Source: CAYYKD01 sp964471825 (GTDB lineage: Bacteria > Spirochaetota > GWE2-31-10 > CAYYKD01). From it: DNA of 64,000 bases. The stretch is taken from NCBI GenBank assembly GCA_964471825.1, contig CAYYKD010000014.1, positions 13,780 through 77,779 of the forward strand. Reading direction: 5' to 3'. This document shows, piece after piece, positions 8,974 through 18,093 of the stretch (within the stretch, counting starts at the first letter, position 1; each line of letters begins with the position of its first letter). The notes under the pieces were generated by a model that was given only the letters and a program-made list of their open reading frames with translations, made no database searches and was not told the origin of the DNA. The position numbers were made by a program, and so were the translations under genes.

Positions 8974-9900
8974 CTATATCGCAGTTCCCTGATTTCCACG
9001 GGTCTGAATTGGCGTAAGTTCTAGAATAGCTTCTTGAATTTCGTGTAGTTGACTTGAAATTCTTGCATCAATTGAACCAAAATCAGTCTCAATAATACAT
9101 CCGCCACGGTCAACATTAGAATCCTCAAGAATCTTTATCGATTTAACACCTTCAACCATATCAACAAAATCTTTTTTATGCTGTGATGTAAGCTCTATAT
9201 CTTCAGTATTAACTCGAATTATAACCTCACCACGAGATTTGAGCTTTCTAAGTGCTTGAATTACATTGTTTATAACAACATTTTTCTGATTTTCCGAGAT
9301 TACCTTAATTACCTTCTTTGCAATCAATAACACCAGATCAATAACCTGTTGTTCAGTTTCAACAAATATTTCGTTTCGCTTTTCGATTGCAGAGTTTAAT
9401 ATCATCTGAACTCGCCCGACGAGCCTTGATACTTCCTGTGATTCCTTCTCAAAGCCATCCTTAAAACCTCTTTCAAGACCTTTTTTATAGGCCTCATCAA
9501 CAATTTTTTTAGCAACTGTGTCTGCCTCAGCTTTTATTTTATCTGCCTCAACTTTAGCCTTATCAAGTATCTCACCAGCTTCTTCTTCTGCCTTCAATCG
9601 GATTTTCTGGGCATCAACATTTTTCTTTTCGATAAGTTCAAAGGCCTCTTCTTTAGCTTTCTCAATAATCTCAGATGATCTCGCCTCAGCTTCAGATATC
9701 ATTCTGGCTTTTTCAACCTCAAAGTTCGCTGCAAACTCATCAGCTTCCTGTTTTAATTGTGATGCAGTTTTGCCGTCAAACAGTTTTGTTTCTATGGCTT
9801 CGGCTTCAATTTCTTTTTTTAACTTAAATTGTGGAGTATCTATAACTACTTTTATTTCTGATGGATTAAACTCATATCTTTTATAAACTCTTTTACTCAA
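8974..9900 (-). CDS. fliH: flagellar assembly protein FliH
   Basis: 308 residues, with a long Ala/Glu/Lys-rich helical stretch (about 25-150, many AEAE/KAEE segments) and a C-terminal FliH/YscL-like domain (about 165-300) with KKVIKVI and GGCIIETDFGSIDARI. FliH dimers hold FliI and tether it to the C-ring. TTG start at 9900 with AAGGAG seven bases upstream. Positioned between fliG and fliI as in other spirochaetes. Confidence 0.94.
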   Translation of the reverse strand: MSKRVYKRYEFNPSEIKVVIDTPQFKLKKEIEAEAIETKLFDGKTASQLKQEADEFAANFEVEKARMISEAEARSSEIIEKAKEEAFELIEKKNVDAQKIRLKAEEEAGEILDKAKVEADKIKAEADTVAKKIVDEAYKKGLERGFKDGFEKESQEVSRLVGRVQMILNSAIEKRNEIFVETEQQVIDLVLLIAKKVIKVISENQKNVVINNVIQALRKLKSRGEVIIRVNTEDIELTSQHKKDFVDMVEGVKSIKILEDSNVDRGGCIIETDFGSIDARISSQLHEIQEAILELTPIQTRGNQGTAI

Positions 9901-9947
9901 GCTAATACTCCTTTAAGTTTTCTCTATATTCAATATTTGACAGCCTA

Positions 9948-11021
9948 TTATAGTACAAGTTCATCCTCACCGGCTCTTGCAATTGTAATATCTCCCGAAT
10001 CTTCAAGTTTTCTAATGATACTTACAATTTTCTGTTGAGCCTCTTCGACATCTTTTATTCTTATAGGTCCCATAAAATCCATGTCCTCTTTTAATACAGC
10101 ACTTGCTCTTTTTGACATATTTCTAAAAATCTTATCCTGAACTTCAGAATTTACACCTTTTAATGCCTTAGCTAGTTCTGTACCGTCAACCTCACGGAGT
10201 ACCTTTTGAATATCCTTGTCTCCAAGTAGAACAATATCTTCGAATACGAACATTCTCTTTTTAATCTCTTCAGCAAGATCCGGATCCTCTTCTTCAAGAG
10301 TTTCAAGTATGGTCCGCTCGGTTGCTCTATCAACAAGGTTAAGTACATCAACGATTGTCTCAATACCACCTGCAGATGTAAAGTCTTCCGATGCAAGTGT
10401 AGATAGTTTCTTTTCAAGAACCCGTTCTACTTCCCTTAGTACATCAGGGCTTGTTCTATCCATAGTCGCAATTCGCCTTGCAACCTCTGACTGTATCTCA
10501 TGTGGTAGTGAGCCAAGAATACTTGCTGATTTATTTGAGTCAAGATATGCAAGGATAAGTGCAATGGTTTGCGGGTGTTCGTTCTGGATAAAGTTTAAAA
10601 GATGAGCAGGGTCTGTTTTTCTAATAAAATCAAATGGTCTAACCTGTAGACTGGAAGTAAGCTTGTTGATTATCTCTGTTGCTCTCTGCACACCGACAGA
10701 TTTCTCCAGTAGATCCTTTGCGTAGTCAATACCACCGGTAGATATAAAATCTTTTGCAAGCATAAGTTCCTGAAATTCCATCAAAACCTTATCACGATCC
10801 TCAGGTTCAACAACTTCAATCCGTGCAATCTCAAATGTCAACTGCTCTATCTCGTCCTCTCTAAGATGCTTGAAAATCTCAGAAGAAACCTCAGTTCCAA
10901 GAGTAACAAGAAATATTGCAGCCTTTTGTCTCCCTGTAAAAGTTTTTTTATGAGCCCCACCACCACCTTTGCCGTGAGGTGATGGCCCACCAACCATTTT
11001 ATCTTTTTCTTTATCAGACAT
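9948..11021 (-). CDS. fliG: flagellar motor switch protein FliG
   Basis: 357 residues with the three FliG domains: N-terminal FliF-binding (after a Gly/His-rich leader of about 25 residues), middle domain with the EHPQTIALILAYL motif, and C-terminal torque domain with the charged DLAEEIKKRMFVFEDI helix that meets the stator. Forms the cytoplasmic rotor ring that sets rotation direction. Spirochaetes usually carry two fliG genes; this operon copy matches the motor-type copy (FliG2). ATG at 11021. Confidence 0.97.
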   Translation of the reverse strand: MSDKEKDKMVGGPSPHGKGGGGAHKKTFTGRQKAAIFLVTLGTEVSSEIFKHLREDEIEQLTFEIARIEVVEPEDRDKVLMEFQELMLAKDFISTGGIDYAKDLLEKSVGVQRATEIINKLTSSLQVRPFDFIRKTDPAHLLNFIQNEHPQTIALILAYLDSNKSASILGSLPHEIQSEVARRIATMDRTSPDVLREVERVLEKKLSTLASEDFTSAGGIETIVDVLNLVDRATERTILETLEEEDPDLAEEIKKRMFVFEDIVLLGDKDIQKVLREVDGTELAKALKGVNSEVQDKIFRNMSKRASAVLKEDMDFMGPIRIKDVEEAQQKIVSIIRKLEDSGDITIARAGEDELVL

Positions 11022-11047
11022 AATTCAATCCCATAGAGTAATGATTT

Positions 11048-12751
11048 TTATTCTTCCTGAAGCCAGGTTCTAATAAGCTGAGCGACATCTTCAGGGTGTT
11101 CTCTAGCCATATTAATTGCATTTTCTTGCATTTCAAGCCTTGCCTTATCTTCAAGTGACATCTCAACCTGAACACTATCCTCTTCAGCGGACTTTAGAGC
11201 CATCTCTCTGGCAAGTTGATGTTGTCTGGCAAGTTCCTCTTCACGAAGTCTCCTTCGTCTCTCAAGTTCCTTAGCAACAAGTCTGTATATAATTATAATA
11301 ATTATCAATAAAAGTAAAGCAACAAGTGCTGATATTATAGCTAGAGTTGTCTGTTTCTGTCTTCTCCAGGCTTCATCCTCAGCAAAGAATTGTGCTGCTC
11401 TATCTTTACGCATCTCATAGACCTCAACCATGTCTCCTCTGGCAAGATCAAATCCAATTCCTCGTTCAAGAAAACCTTTAAGCTTTTTTAAATCACTTTC
11501 TGTGATAGGATTGTACTTTCTAAGTCTGGACCCATCAGGTTTTGTCTTTGGATTGTTTTTTTCATCATATTCTATTTCCCATGTTCCATCGAGTATTACC
11601 GATGCTGTAATTTTGTCTATTGCCCAACCATCTTTGCTGATATCTTTCTTTGACTCACCTGAAATGTTATTAATAATATTCTCTTTTTTGGTGTATTTAG
11701 TCATTTGTTCCATGGCACCCTTGTATCCCGGTGGTACATTCTGATCAAATCCCGGGGGGCCTTCAGGTATCCAATTTGGACCCACAAATTCTTCTGATAC
11801 AATCTTCTCAGATTCTTTGATACTGTATACCCGTTCTCCATCATCATATGGAGTTGCCGGATCATCTTCTTTTAGTATGATTGGTAGTACCTCTGTTCTT
11901 TTTTCAGTTATTTTGTCAAAATTCATCATAACATCAACAACAATTGATACTCTGTCCGGACTGAATGTCTTCGTTACTTCATTAAATAGACTATTTCTGT
12001 AATACTCTATTTGCTGTTGCCTTATTTTTAGGTTTTTTTGCACCATCTCGATATTTTTCATCTCTTCTTCGCCATCCCAGTCATTTAACTTGTGACCGGT
12101 GTTATCAGTTATTGTAACAAATTCCTTAGAAGCTCCGTCTATCGAGTTTGTTATTAACTCCTCGATCCCTTTAATAGCCTTTCTGTCTGCTTTTAGATCA
12201 ACTCCCCATGCAGGTGTAAGAACAACGGCAACCTTAACAGGTTCAATCTGAGATGTGTATATTGATTTTTCCGGTTTTGTAAAACTAACCTTAGCACTAT
12301 CAATTTCTTTTGAAGCCATCAAGGTGTCTTCCAGTTGTCCGGCTATAGCCGCACGAAATCTAATGTCGTTATCAAATTTCGTTCTATTCATCTTATTATC
12401 TTTTAGAATATCAAGAAATGTATAACGGCCCTTTGGCATTACACCGGCCTGTGCCAGTTTCATAATTGCAGAATTTTTTGTGGTTGTATCTTTGATTAGA
12501 ATGATCTGATTATCATTTACAGTATACTTAATCTTTTCTTCATCGAGTTTTCGCGTGATAAGACCAAAATCCTGTCCATCAAGTGCCTGAGTAAACAATG
12601 GTACTCCGCCACTTTTTGTATTAAAGGAAAATATAACACCTATAATAACAATAGCCGCGATGATTACCCCTGCTGTGATAAGTTTCTGAACCATTGACAT
12701 CTTTCCAAGGGCATGTTTGAAGCCCTCAAAAATCTTTTTAAAAAAATCCAT
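11048..12751 (-). CDS. fliF: flagellar MS-ring protein FliF
   Basis: 567 residues: first membrane helix (about 22-44), periplasmic ring-building domains with VPLFTQALDGQDF and the long central region with YSIKESEKIVS, second membrane helix (about 463-487), and a cytoplasmic tail ending in RTWLQEE that docks on FliG. FliF forms the MS ring in the inner membrane, the base of the motor. GGGAGGGGAT precedes the ATG. The C-terminal tail is preceded by a basic RRRRLREEELARQ segment just inside the membrane. Confidence 0.97.
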   Translation of the reverse strand: MDFFKKIFEGFKHALGKMSMVQKLITAGVIIAAIVIIGVIFSFNTKSGGVPLFTQALDGQDFGLITRKLDEEKIKYTVNDNQIILIKDTTTKNSAIMKLAQAGVMPKGRYTFLDILKDNKMNRTKFDNDIRFRAAIAGQLEDTLMASKEIDSAKVSFTKPEKSIYTSQIEPVKVAVVLTPAWGVDLKADRKAIKGIEELITNSIDGASKEFVTITDNTGHKLNDWDGEEEMKNIEMVQKNLKIRQQQIEYYRNSLFNEVTKTFSPDRVSIVVDVMMNFDKITEKRTEVLPIILKEDDPATPYDDGERVYSIKESEKIVSEEFVGPNWIPEGPPGFDQNVPPGYKGAMEQMTKYTKKENIINNISGESKKDISKDGWAIDKITASVILDGTWEIEYDEKNNPKTKPDGSRLRKYNPITESDLKKLKGFLERGIGFDLARGDMVEVYEMRKDRAAQFFAEDEAWRRQKQTTLAIISALVALLLLIIIIIIYRLVAKELERRRRLREEELARQHQLAREMALKSAEEDSVQVEMSLEDKARLEMQENAINMAREHPEDVAQLIRTWLQEE

Positions 12752-12839
12752 ATCCCCTCCCGATTAGAAACGACAAAAAACTTGCCGCTATTTTAAAAAG
12801 AAAAATAAATTGTATTTCTTCGGGAGGGTCAAGTAAGGT

Positions 12840-13172
12840 TTAGCGTGGATTAACGATCTCTTTATATGCTTTAATTACTCTGTCAACAATAGCCTTTGTG
12901 TAGAGAACAGCCATCTCTGCCTGTTCGGCTGCTAACATAACATCGTGAATCTCTACTGAGTCTGGATCAACTGTCATCTGTGTTGTTAATTCTGTAGACC
13001 TCTGTTCAAGCCTATTAACCTCACCAAATGATTTGTTGAATAACTCTGAAAATGTTCTTGAAATATCATCTCCTAGATAGTCTGCTGATTTTGTACCAAC
13101 CTGATGCTTCTCTCTAGAGACCTTTAGATCAACAATATCCCCTCTAAGATGAAAGTCTGATAAAATTTTCAT
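12840..13172 (-). CDS. fliE: flagellar hook-basal body protein FliE
   Basis: About 110 residues, FliE-like: C-terminal half with VDPDSVEIHDVMLAAEQAEM and KAYKEI, the conserved region that links the MS ring to the rod. The start is placed at ATG 13172 because a run of eight G followed by AG (13173-13182) immediately upstream looks like the ribosome site; earlier in-frame starts (ATG 13184, GTG 13193) have none. The G run might vary in length (see findings). Between flgC and fliF as usual. Confidence 0.9.
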   Translation of the reverse strand: MKILSDFHLRGDIVDLKVSREKHQVGTKSADYLGDDISRTFSELFNKSFGEVNRLEQRSTELTTQMTVDPDSVEIHDVMLAAEQAEMAVLYTKAIVDRVIKAYKEIVNPR

Positions 13173-13280
13173 CTCCCCCCCCATATTATTCACTTATATA
13201 TTATCTATAAATATAATGCAATATAAATTTAATAAAATTTGCATAAATTTATTTGAATTCAGATGAATTCAACTAAATTC

Positions 13281-13736
13281 CTACCTTCCTATTTCGAGAG
13301 CCTTCATAAACATCGATTTTGTATTCTGCATGCTGGTTACATTAGCCTCATAGGCCCTGGATGCTCCGATCATATCCACCATCTCAGTTACAATATTTAC
13401 ATTCGGATATTCAACATAGCCCTTTTTAGGACCTGACTTTATACTGTCAGGATGCTCAGGATCAAATACAAGTCTTGGCACAGATGAATCTTCTCTAATC
13501 TCAACAACCTTGACACCGGTTCCGAAACCGGAATTAAGTGCATCAGGTAAAAGAGGTGATTTATATTGCCTCTCATCATTTTTAGGCCTAAGAACTACAT
13601 TTGATCTTTTAAAAACCCCGCCCTCAGGTGTTCTTGTTGTGTTAACATTCGCTATATTATTACTTATAACATCCATTCTCAGTCGCTGAGCAGTCAAACC
13701 TGATCCTGATATATTTAGTGCTGTAAAAAGTCCCAT
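13281..13736 (-). CDS. flgC: proximal rod protein FlgC
   Basis: 151 residues with the rod-protein N-terminal signature (SGLTAQRLRMDVISNNIANVNTT starts near residue 11) and the C-terminal motif NVNIVTEMVDMIGASRAYEANV. Part of the periplasmic rod of the flagellum. GGAGGATAG precedes the ATG. Confidence 0.97.
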   Translation of the reverse strand: MGLFTALNISGSGLTAQRLRMDVISNNIANVNTTRTPEGGVFKRSNVVLRPKNDERQYKSPLLPDALNSGFGTGVKVVEIREDSSVPRLVFDPEHPDSIKSGPKKGYVEYPNVNIVTEMVDMIGASRAYEANVTSMQNTKSMFMKALEIGR

Positions 13737-13751
13737 CTATCTATCCTCCGA

Positions 13752-14177
13752 TTATTGTCTTAATAGAAACTTGATCTTGTTAAACTCTTTTGTTGATCTC
13801 TGAACAAGTGCATTATAGTAAAGTGTATTTTTTGTGTTTTCCATCATCTCTTTTTCTATATCTACTGAATTGCCATCATTATTCTGATATGTATTAAACT
13901 CTGTAAACTTCTTAGCCTCAACATCCCGATAATCTTTTACTCTCATTATTGGAATATGTTTTTCACGGCTTGTCTTAAATGGCTCTCCAGGATAGTATTT
14001 TTCACTATCAAGAGATCTCTTAAGTTCAGCGTGAAATGTTATATCCTGTCTCTTATAGTTTGGTGTTGATGCATTAGCTATATTATTGTCTATTAGTTGT
14101 TTTCTTTTAACTGAAGCACCCATTGCCATCTGCATAACATCAAGTTGCTTCATAGTATTATTACCGGTTCCGATCAT
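13752..14177 (-). CDS. flgB: proximal rod protein FlgB
   Basis: About 141 residues, with VKRKQLIDNNIANASTPNYKRQDI, the rod-protein N-terminal motif, and a C-terminal heptad region ending in NKIKFLLRQ. First gene of the flagellar operon. The start is set at ATG 14177, with GGGGG six bases upstream; a GTG at 14189 contains that ribosome site and is less likely. A GCCCGATAA sequence on the minus strand (plus 14210-14218) resembles a sigma28 -10 element, but the matching -35 TAAA is poor. Confidence 0.95.
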   Translation of the reverse strand: MIGTGNNTMKQLDVMQMAMGASVKRKQLIDNNIANASTPNYKRQDITFHAELKRSLDSEKYYPGEPFKTSREKHIPIMRVKDYRDVEAKKFTEFNTYQNNDGNSVDIEKEMMENTKNTLYYNALVQRSTKEFNKIKFLLRQ

Positions 14178-14297
14178 ATTTGCCCCCACAAAAAGTAAAC
14201 CATAGTTTATTATCGGGCATTTTCAAAATTCCTAAACTAATATTTTTATAAACTTTCTCTAATTTTTCTAATTTTACTTTGGAGTATTAATAAAAAA

Positions 14298-14663
14298 TTG
14301 TATTATGTAAAAATGATCAATACAGATTTTACAATTGAACTCAGAGAAATAATAATTCTGTTAAAGGAACACAAAGAGTGGCAGTATATTCAGCCTGATA
14401 AGTACGAATCGGTTAGAAAGACTGCGATTAACAGTTTCCTAAATCTTATTCGACTTAAAACAGGAGTTGTCCTATCACCATTGAGTGTTGACATAGATAT
14501 TGAGTCATTGCGTGATGGCACTATATCGGATGCCAAGCGATTGATCTCAAGGCTAAAAAGAACACTAATAACTAAAAATCTTAAAGAAACAGACCCAAAC
14601 AAAAAAAAATATCTGGAGGACAAAATACATAAGTGTATTAATGTCGAATTTTGTCTAAAATAG
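14298..14663 (+). CDS. hypothetical protein
   Basis: 121 residues, charged, probably helical and cytoplasmic, no recognisable domain. It lies divergent from the flagellar operon, sharing its upstream region. TTG 14298 has GGAG 13 bases upstream; an ATG at 14313 would shorten it by five residues. Basic C-terminal half (RLISRLKRTLITKNLK). No function is proposed. Confidence 0.6.
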   Translation: MYYVKMINTDFTIELREIIILLKEHKEWQYIQPDKYESVRKTAINSFLNLIRLKTGVVLSPLSVDIDIESLRDGTISDAKRLISRLKRTLITKNLKETDPNKKKYLEDKIHKCINVEFCLK

Positions 14664-14693
14664 TATGAGGCTATTATAGTTTTGTAACTGTGA

Positions 14694-16619
14694 CTATTTT
14701 ACCTTCTTTAATCTTATTTTTTGGTCAATTATCAGCATATTATTTTCAAGTTTCCACCGCATAGAATTTGGTGCTTCATTTTCGGGATACCAGATCATAA
14801 TATCATTATTAAAAGTATAATCCCCTTTATGAGCTGCAATAATCGGATTCATCGAGCCTGCAGGATATTTTTTCAACTCTTCCTGGGTCAATCTGGAGTT
14901 AAAATCAAAGGTATTATTCCGGTTTAATGTTATTGTAAATAGTGCCTGAGGCAAACCATCCTGAAACCCCTGCCATGTACCTACCAGTGCTTCAACAATT
15001 ACTTTTTTAAATACAATCTCTTCATCCGGTTGTAACCCTTTTGTTGTGAGGTGTTTAATAATAGCATTCTTTCCGGATCGTTCTGCATAACTCATTGCTG
15101 TTTCTCCGGCTCCGTTTCTTATAGAGACATCAGCACCTTTATCAAGAAGCAACTTAACAACTGTTGTATTCCCTTTACCTGCAGCAAGCATAAGTGCCGT
15201 TTCCCCTTTGTCATTTACAAGATTTAGATTTGGGCCTTTAGTCAACAGTAATTTTACCTTCTCTATAGATTGTATCATATCAGAGTTATATGAAGCTGTT
15301 ATAAGAGGAGTATTTCCATTACTTGAACTAAAGTTAACATCGGCATTGTTATCCAATAGAGTTTTCATAATATTTATAGCTTTTCTATGATTAAACGGGT
15401 CTAGATTCATTATTGCTATATTTAATGGCGTCGTTAAAACATTTACCTTGGATTGTACATTAATTTTTGACCCAAGTTTAACCAGCGTTTTTACCATATC
15501 AGGATCAAATACTTTTACGGCAGTAAATAATGGTGTGTCACCGCTAAAATCTGCTACCTCTAAATCAGCTCCCCGTTCAACCAGATAGGTCGCAGCATTA
15601 TAACTCTTTATACTGGCAGCAGTATGTAACGGTGTCCCGCCGGTAGCAAGACTTTTGATATTAATTATTGCTCCGTTATCCAGTAGAAGTTTAATAGTGT
15701 CAACAAAACCATATCTTGCAGCACGATGTAATGCAGAATAACCGCCACCATTCTGAAATAACTTAGTAATATTAACATTTGGTTTAAATGTCATAAATTT
15801 TTCAATATATCTATAAACGATGTCGTAATTCTTGTCGTGTCTCATACTAATTGCTTCTATCAATGTTGTATGCCCACCATAATCAATCATATTAATATCT
15901 GCACCTTTTGAAACAAGAAAGTCGAGTATGTCATAGCTCTTGTGTAGAATAGTCGTAGTTAATATTGATTTTCCGGAGTTATTTGGAATATTAATTTTAC
16001 CACCCATGCTATGAATAAGTTTTACCATCTCAAAACTTTCATTCTCAGAGCCGTACCAAAGTGCGGTTTGACCAAGTTTATCCTGCAGATCAACCCCGAG
16101 TTTTTTAACATAAGCGGCAAAAACTTCTACGACCTCTATATGATCCCTTTTAGCGGCTTTTAATAATGCGGTGTCTCCGCTTTTATAGGGAGCTCCATTA
16201 ACACTGTCTCTGGCATTGAGATTAGCACCCTTTTCAATCAATAATTTTACAATGTCATGCTGCCCCATATGAGCAGCAATAATAAGAGGTGGCCGCTCCC
16301 ACTCATCTTGATCATCATACCAGAATCCCATCTTATTAACATTTATCTTAGGGGATTCTAACATTGAAATAATAATATCAGTTCTCTGTTTTCTAATTGC
16401 CCAGCAAAGCATGGTATCGCGGTCATAGACCTCATTTACATCACCTGTACTAATTGCAAGGATTGCCGTTATAAGGTTATTATCTTCAATTGCTTGATAG
16501 AGTAGCGGTTTAAAATCAATATTGCTTTGAGAATTTAAACCTGTTGAAGAAATAATTAATACCATCGCTATAAGTATTAAAGATTTTGGAAATAACCTTG
16601 CTTTATAGAATAATTTCAT
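14694..16619 (-). CDS. exported ankyrin-repeat protein
   Basis: 641 residues: a signal peptide (about 1-31, hydrophobic core SLILIAMVLIISS), then about fourteen ankyrin repeats (about 45-535; e.g. GDTALLKAAKRDHIEVV, GETALMLAAGKGNTTVVKLLLDKGADV), and a C-terminal beta domain of about 100 residues opening VGTWQGFQDG that resembles lipocalin-like fold repeats in exported proteins. Ankyrin stacks bind proteins; the target is unknown and location is probably periplasmic. Monocistronic; GGAGCC lies 7 bases upstream of the ATG. Confidence 0.9.
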   Translation of the reverse strand: MKLFYKARLFPKSLILIAMVLIISSTGLNSQSNIDFKPLLYQAIEDNNLITAILAISTGDVNEVYDRDTMLCWAIRKQRTDIIISMLESPKINVNKMGFWYDDQDEWERPPLIIAAHMGQHDIVKLLIEKGANLNARDSVNGAPYKSGDTALLKAAKRDHIEVVEVFAAYVKKLGVDLQDKLGQTALWYGSENESFEMVKLIHSMGGKINIPNNSGKSILTTTILHKSYDILDFLVSKGADINMIDYGGHTTLIEAISMRHDKNYDIVYRYIEKFMTFKPNVNITKLFQNGGGYSALHRAARYGFVDTIKLLLDNGAIINIKSLATGGTPLHTAASIKSYNAATYLVERGADLEVADFSGDTPLFTAVKVFDPDMVKTLVKLGSKINVQSKVNVLTTPLNIAIMNLDPFNHRKAINIMKTLLDNNADVNFSSSNGNTPLITASYNSDMIQSIEKVKLLLTKGPNLNLVNDKGETALMLAAGKGNTTVVKLLLDKGADVSIRNGAGETAMSYAERSGKNAIIKHLTTKGLQPDEEIVFKKVIVEALVGTWQGFQDGLPQALFTITLNRNNTFDFNSRLTQEELKKYPAGSMNPIIAAHKGDYTFNNDIMIWYPENEAPNSMRWKLENNMLIIDQKIRLKKVK

Positions 16620-16657
16620 AATCGGCTCCTTAGATTAGTTAAGACAGAAGGTGTTGA

Positions 16658-16692
16658 AAAAAAAATTGCATCAAAATTGATGCAATTTTTTT
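16658..16692 (-). terminator. rho-independent terminator
   Basis: A 12-bp perfect hairpin (arms AAAATTGCATCA / TGATGCAATTTT, loop AAAT, 16662-16689), with runs of T on the minus strand past the stem. It ends the membrane-protein gene at 16729-17306; the flanking A/T tracts make it potentially bidirectional. Confidence 0.85.
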
Positions 16693-16728
16693 TAGTTTTT
16701 AATTATTTACCAATTTTTTTAGGAGTAA

Positions 16729-17306
16729 TTAGAACTTAATAGAGATACCAACAGAATCTGCTGTAGAGAAAGGAGCCATTACTATGCCTTTACTCTTAGC
16801 ATATTGAATGATTCCCCAGAATGTCCAAAGAACTGCTGCAGCTACAAAGAACAACCATGATAAACCAAAAAATGCATTACCTGCATATCCTAGATAACTA
16901 TACAATAATAAATCAGCTAATGTAACATTCAATGTCCACCAGTTAGTTCTGTAATAATAACTAACTCCCATGAAGATAGCTCCAAAAAGAAAAAGAGCAG
17001 CAAAAGTAGAAGTTGCAGCAACTGCNNNNNNNNNNGTTCAGGAAACTCAACAATTAAGAATGCTTTTTCATGTGGAAGTATAACCTTAACAAATGAAGCA
17101 AAACCGCTTGAAGTGTTGTTCTTTACAACTGATTTTTTACTTCCACCCTTAGCAGCCAATAGGTCTAAAGACTGAAAGCTGTAACCATTAACAAAACTAA
17201 CACTACTCTTTGATTCTAATTGTTTCATTCCCACTATTTCTGACGAAAATACAGTTATAAAACAAAAACTGGTAAACATTAAAACTAATAACAATTTCTT
17301 TTGCAT
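16729..17306 (-). CDS. exported/membrane hypothetical protein (interrupted by assembly gap)
   Basis: Two parts on one strand join across ten Ns (17026-17035). The first codes for a signal peptide (MQKKLLLVLMFTSFCFITVFSS) and a segment ending VEFPE; the second for about 100 residues with three membrane helices (around FAALFLFGAIFMGVSYYY, LLYSYLGYAG, SWLFFVAAAVLWTFWGII) ending GISIKF. The frames differ by one base if the gap were exactly ten, so the true gap has another size. No family recognised. GGAGTGT lies upstream of the ATG. Only the gap, not a stop, breaks it. Confidence 0.7.
17026..17035. other. assembly gap (10 N)
   Basis: Ten Ns inside a membrane-protein gene; gap length is nominal, since frames do not match across it. 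Confidence 0.95.
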
Positions 17307-17482
17307 ATCACACTCCTGTTGCTATACCATAATTCATCAATATTAAATTAACATTAATTTAAATGGTTTTTCTATATTTATTTTCTATTTTTTTTAAATA
17401 TATATTTTTTGGGAAAACATAACTTCACATTACTTCACACAACTTTGATCAGTAAACTGCTAAAAATTTTGATTATTATCAG

Positions 17483-17513
17483 TTGACATTTTTTAAGTAA
17501 AATTCTATATAAT
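17483..17513 (+). promoter_or_regulatory. sigma70-type promoter of thi operon
   Basis: TTGACA (17483-17488) and TATAAT (17508-17513, spacer 19) or TATATA (17506-17511, spacer 17), directly before the TPP riboswitch. Confidence 0.75.
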
Positions 17514-17533
17514 TGATCCACATATTAATAGTT

Positions 17534-17625
17534 TTGCTGGGGGAGCCATAGTTTGGCTGAGAGGAGATTAAGTCCGACCCTTTGAACCTGATACGGATAA
17601 TACCGGCGTAGGGAAGCAGTAAGAT
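17534..17625 (+). ncRNA. TPP riboswitch (THI element)
   Basis: Contains the conserved aptamer blocks: GGGGGAGCC, CTGAGAGGA and the ACCCTTTGAACCTGATACGG ... TACCGGCGTAGGGA region. It binds thiamine pyrophosphate and precedes thiS by about 230 bases. The hairpin with a T run at 17659-17687 is the likely regulated terminator, so ligand binding would stop transcription of the six-gene thi operon. Confidence 0.96.
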
Positions 17626-17658
17626 AGGCTTAGTCTTATACTAATTCAATCACATACG

Positions 17659-17687
17659 CTGCTCCTCTCAAGTGGGCAGTTTTTTTA
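17659..17687 (+). terminator. riboswitch expression-platform terminator
   Basis: Arms CTGCTC (17659-17664) and GGGCAG (17674-17679, one G-U pair), then eight T. Located about 35 bases after the TPP aptamer and before thiS. Confidence 0.75.
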
Positions 17688-17853
17688 TTTAATGCCCTTT
17701 CAAAATTCAGTTCAACCCCATCAATGAGACAATCCGGTTACAGAAATCGCTTATGCAAGTACAATGATCACATTCTTCAAGGTAATTTCTATATGCGGAC
17801 AGTTATATTTTATATATGCGGATATTTATACATTTATATACAAGGAGGATTTT

Positions 17854-18066
17854 ATGAAAATAACGGTAAATGGAAGTGATATGATGATTGACAGACAATG
17901 TATCACTGTTGAAGAGCTTTATTTAGAATGTGGTTTAGATTTAAGTGCGGCTTCCTCTATAATTGTCTCTCACAATGAGTCAGTGATAAAGAGTGATTTG
18001 TGGAGCAAGTCTCAAGTCAGATCAGGTGACAGTGTTGAATTTTTAAGATTAATGGCAGGCGGATAG
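17854..18066 (+). CDS. thiS: sulfur carrier protein ThiS
   Basis: 70 residues, ubiquitin-like, ending in the obligatory GlyGly (LMAGG). Its C-terminus is adenylylated and turned into a thiocarboxylate that gives sulfur to the thiazole ring. The start is ATG 17854, right after the strong site AAGGAGG (17842-17848); an open frame extends about 30 codons upstream but does not look like ThiS. First gene of the thi operon. Confidence 0.95.
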   Translation: MKITVNGSDMMIDRQCITVEELYLECGLDLSAASSIIVSHNESVIKSDLWSKSQVRSGDSVEFLRLMAGG

Positions 18067-18093
18067 GCACATGTAATATAAAGGGGGAAATAA

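Noticed and set aside
9518..9886. 122-codon frame opposite fliH
   Set aside because: Ser/Ala-rich mirror of the Glu/Lys/Ala-rich FliH coiled coil; shadow of a real gene.
14210..14236. Sigma28 promoter for flgB
   Set aside because: GCCCGATAA looks right but the element 15 bases upstream is TTTA rather than TAAA; kept as a note only.
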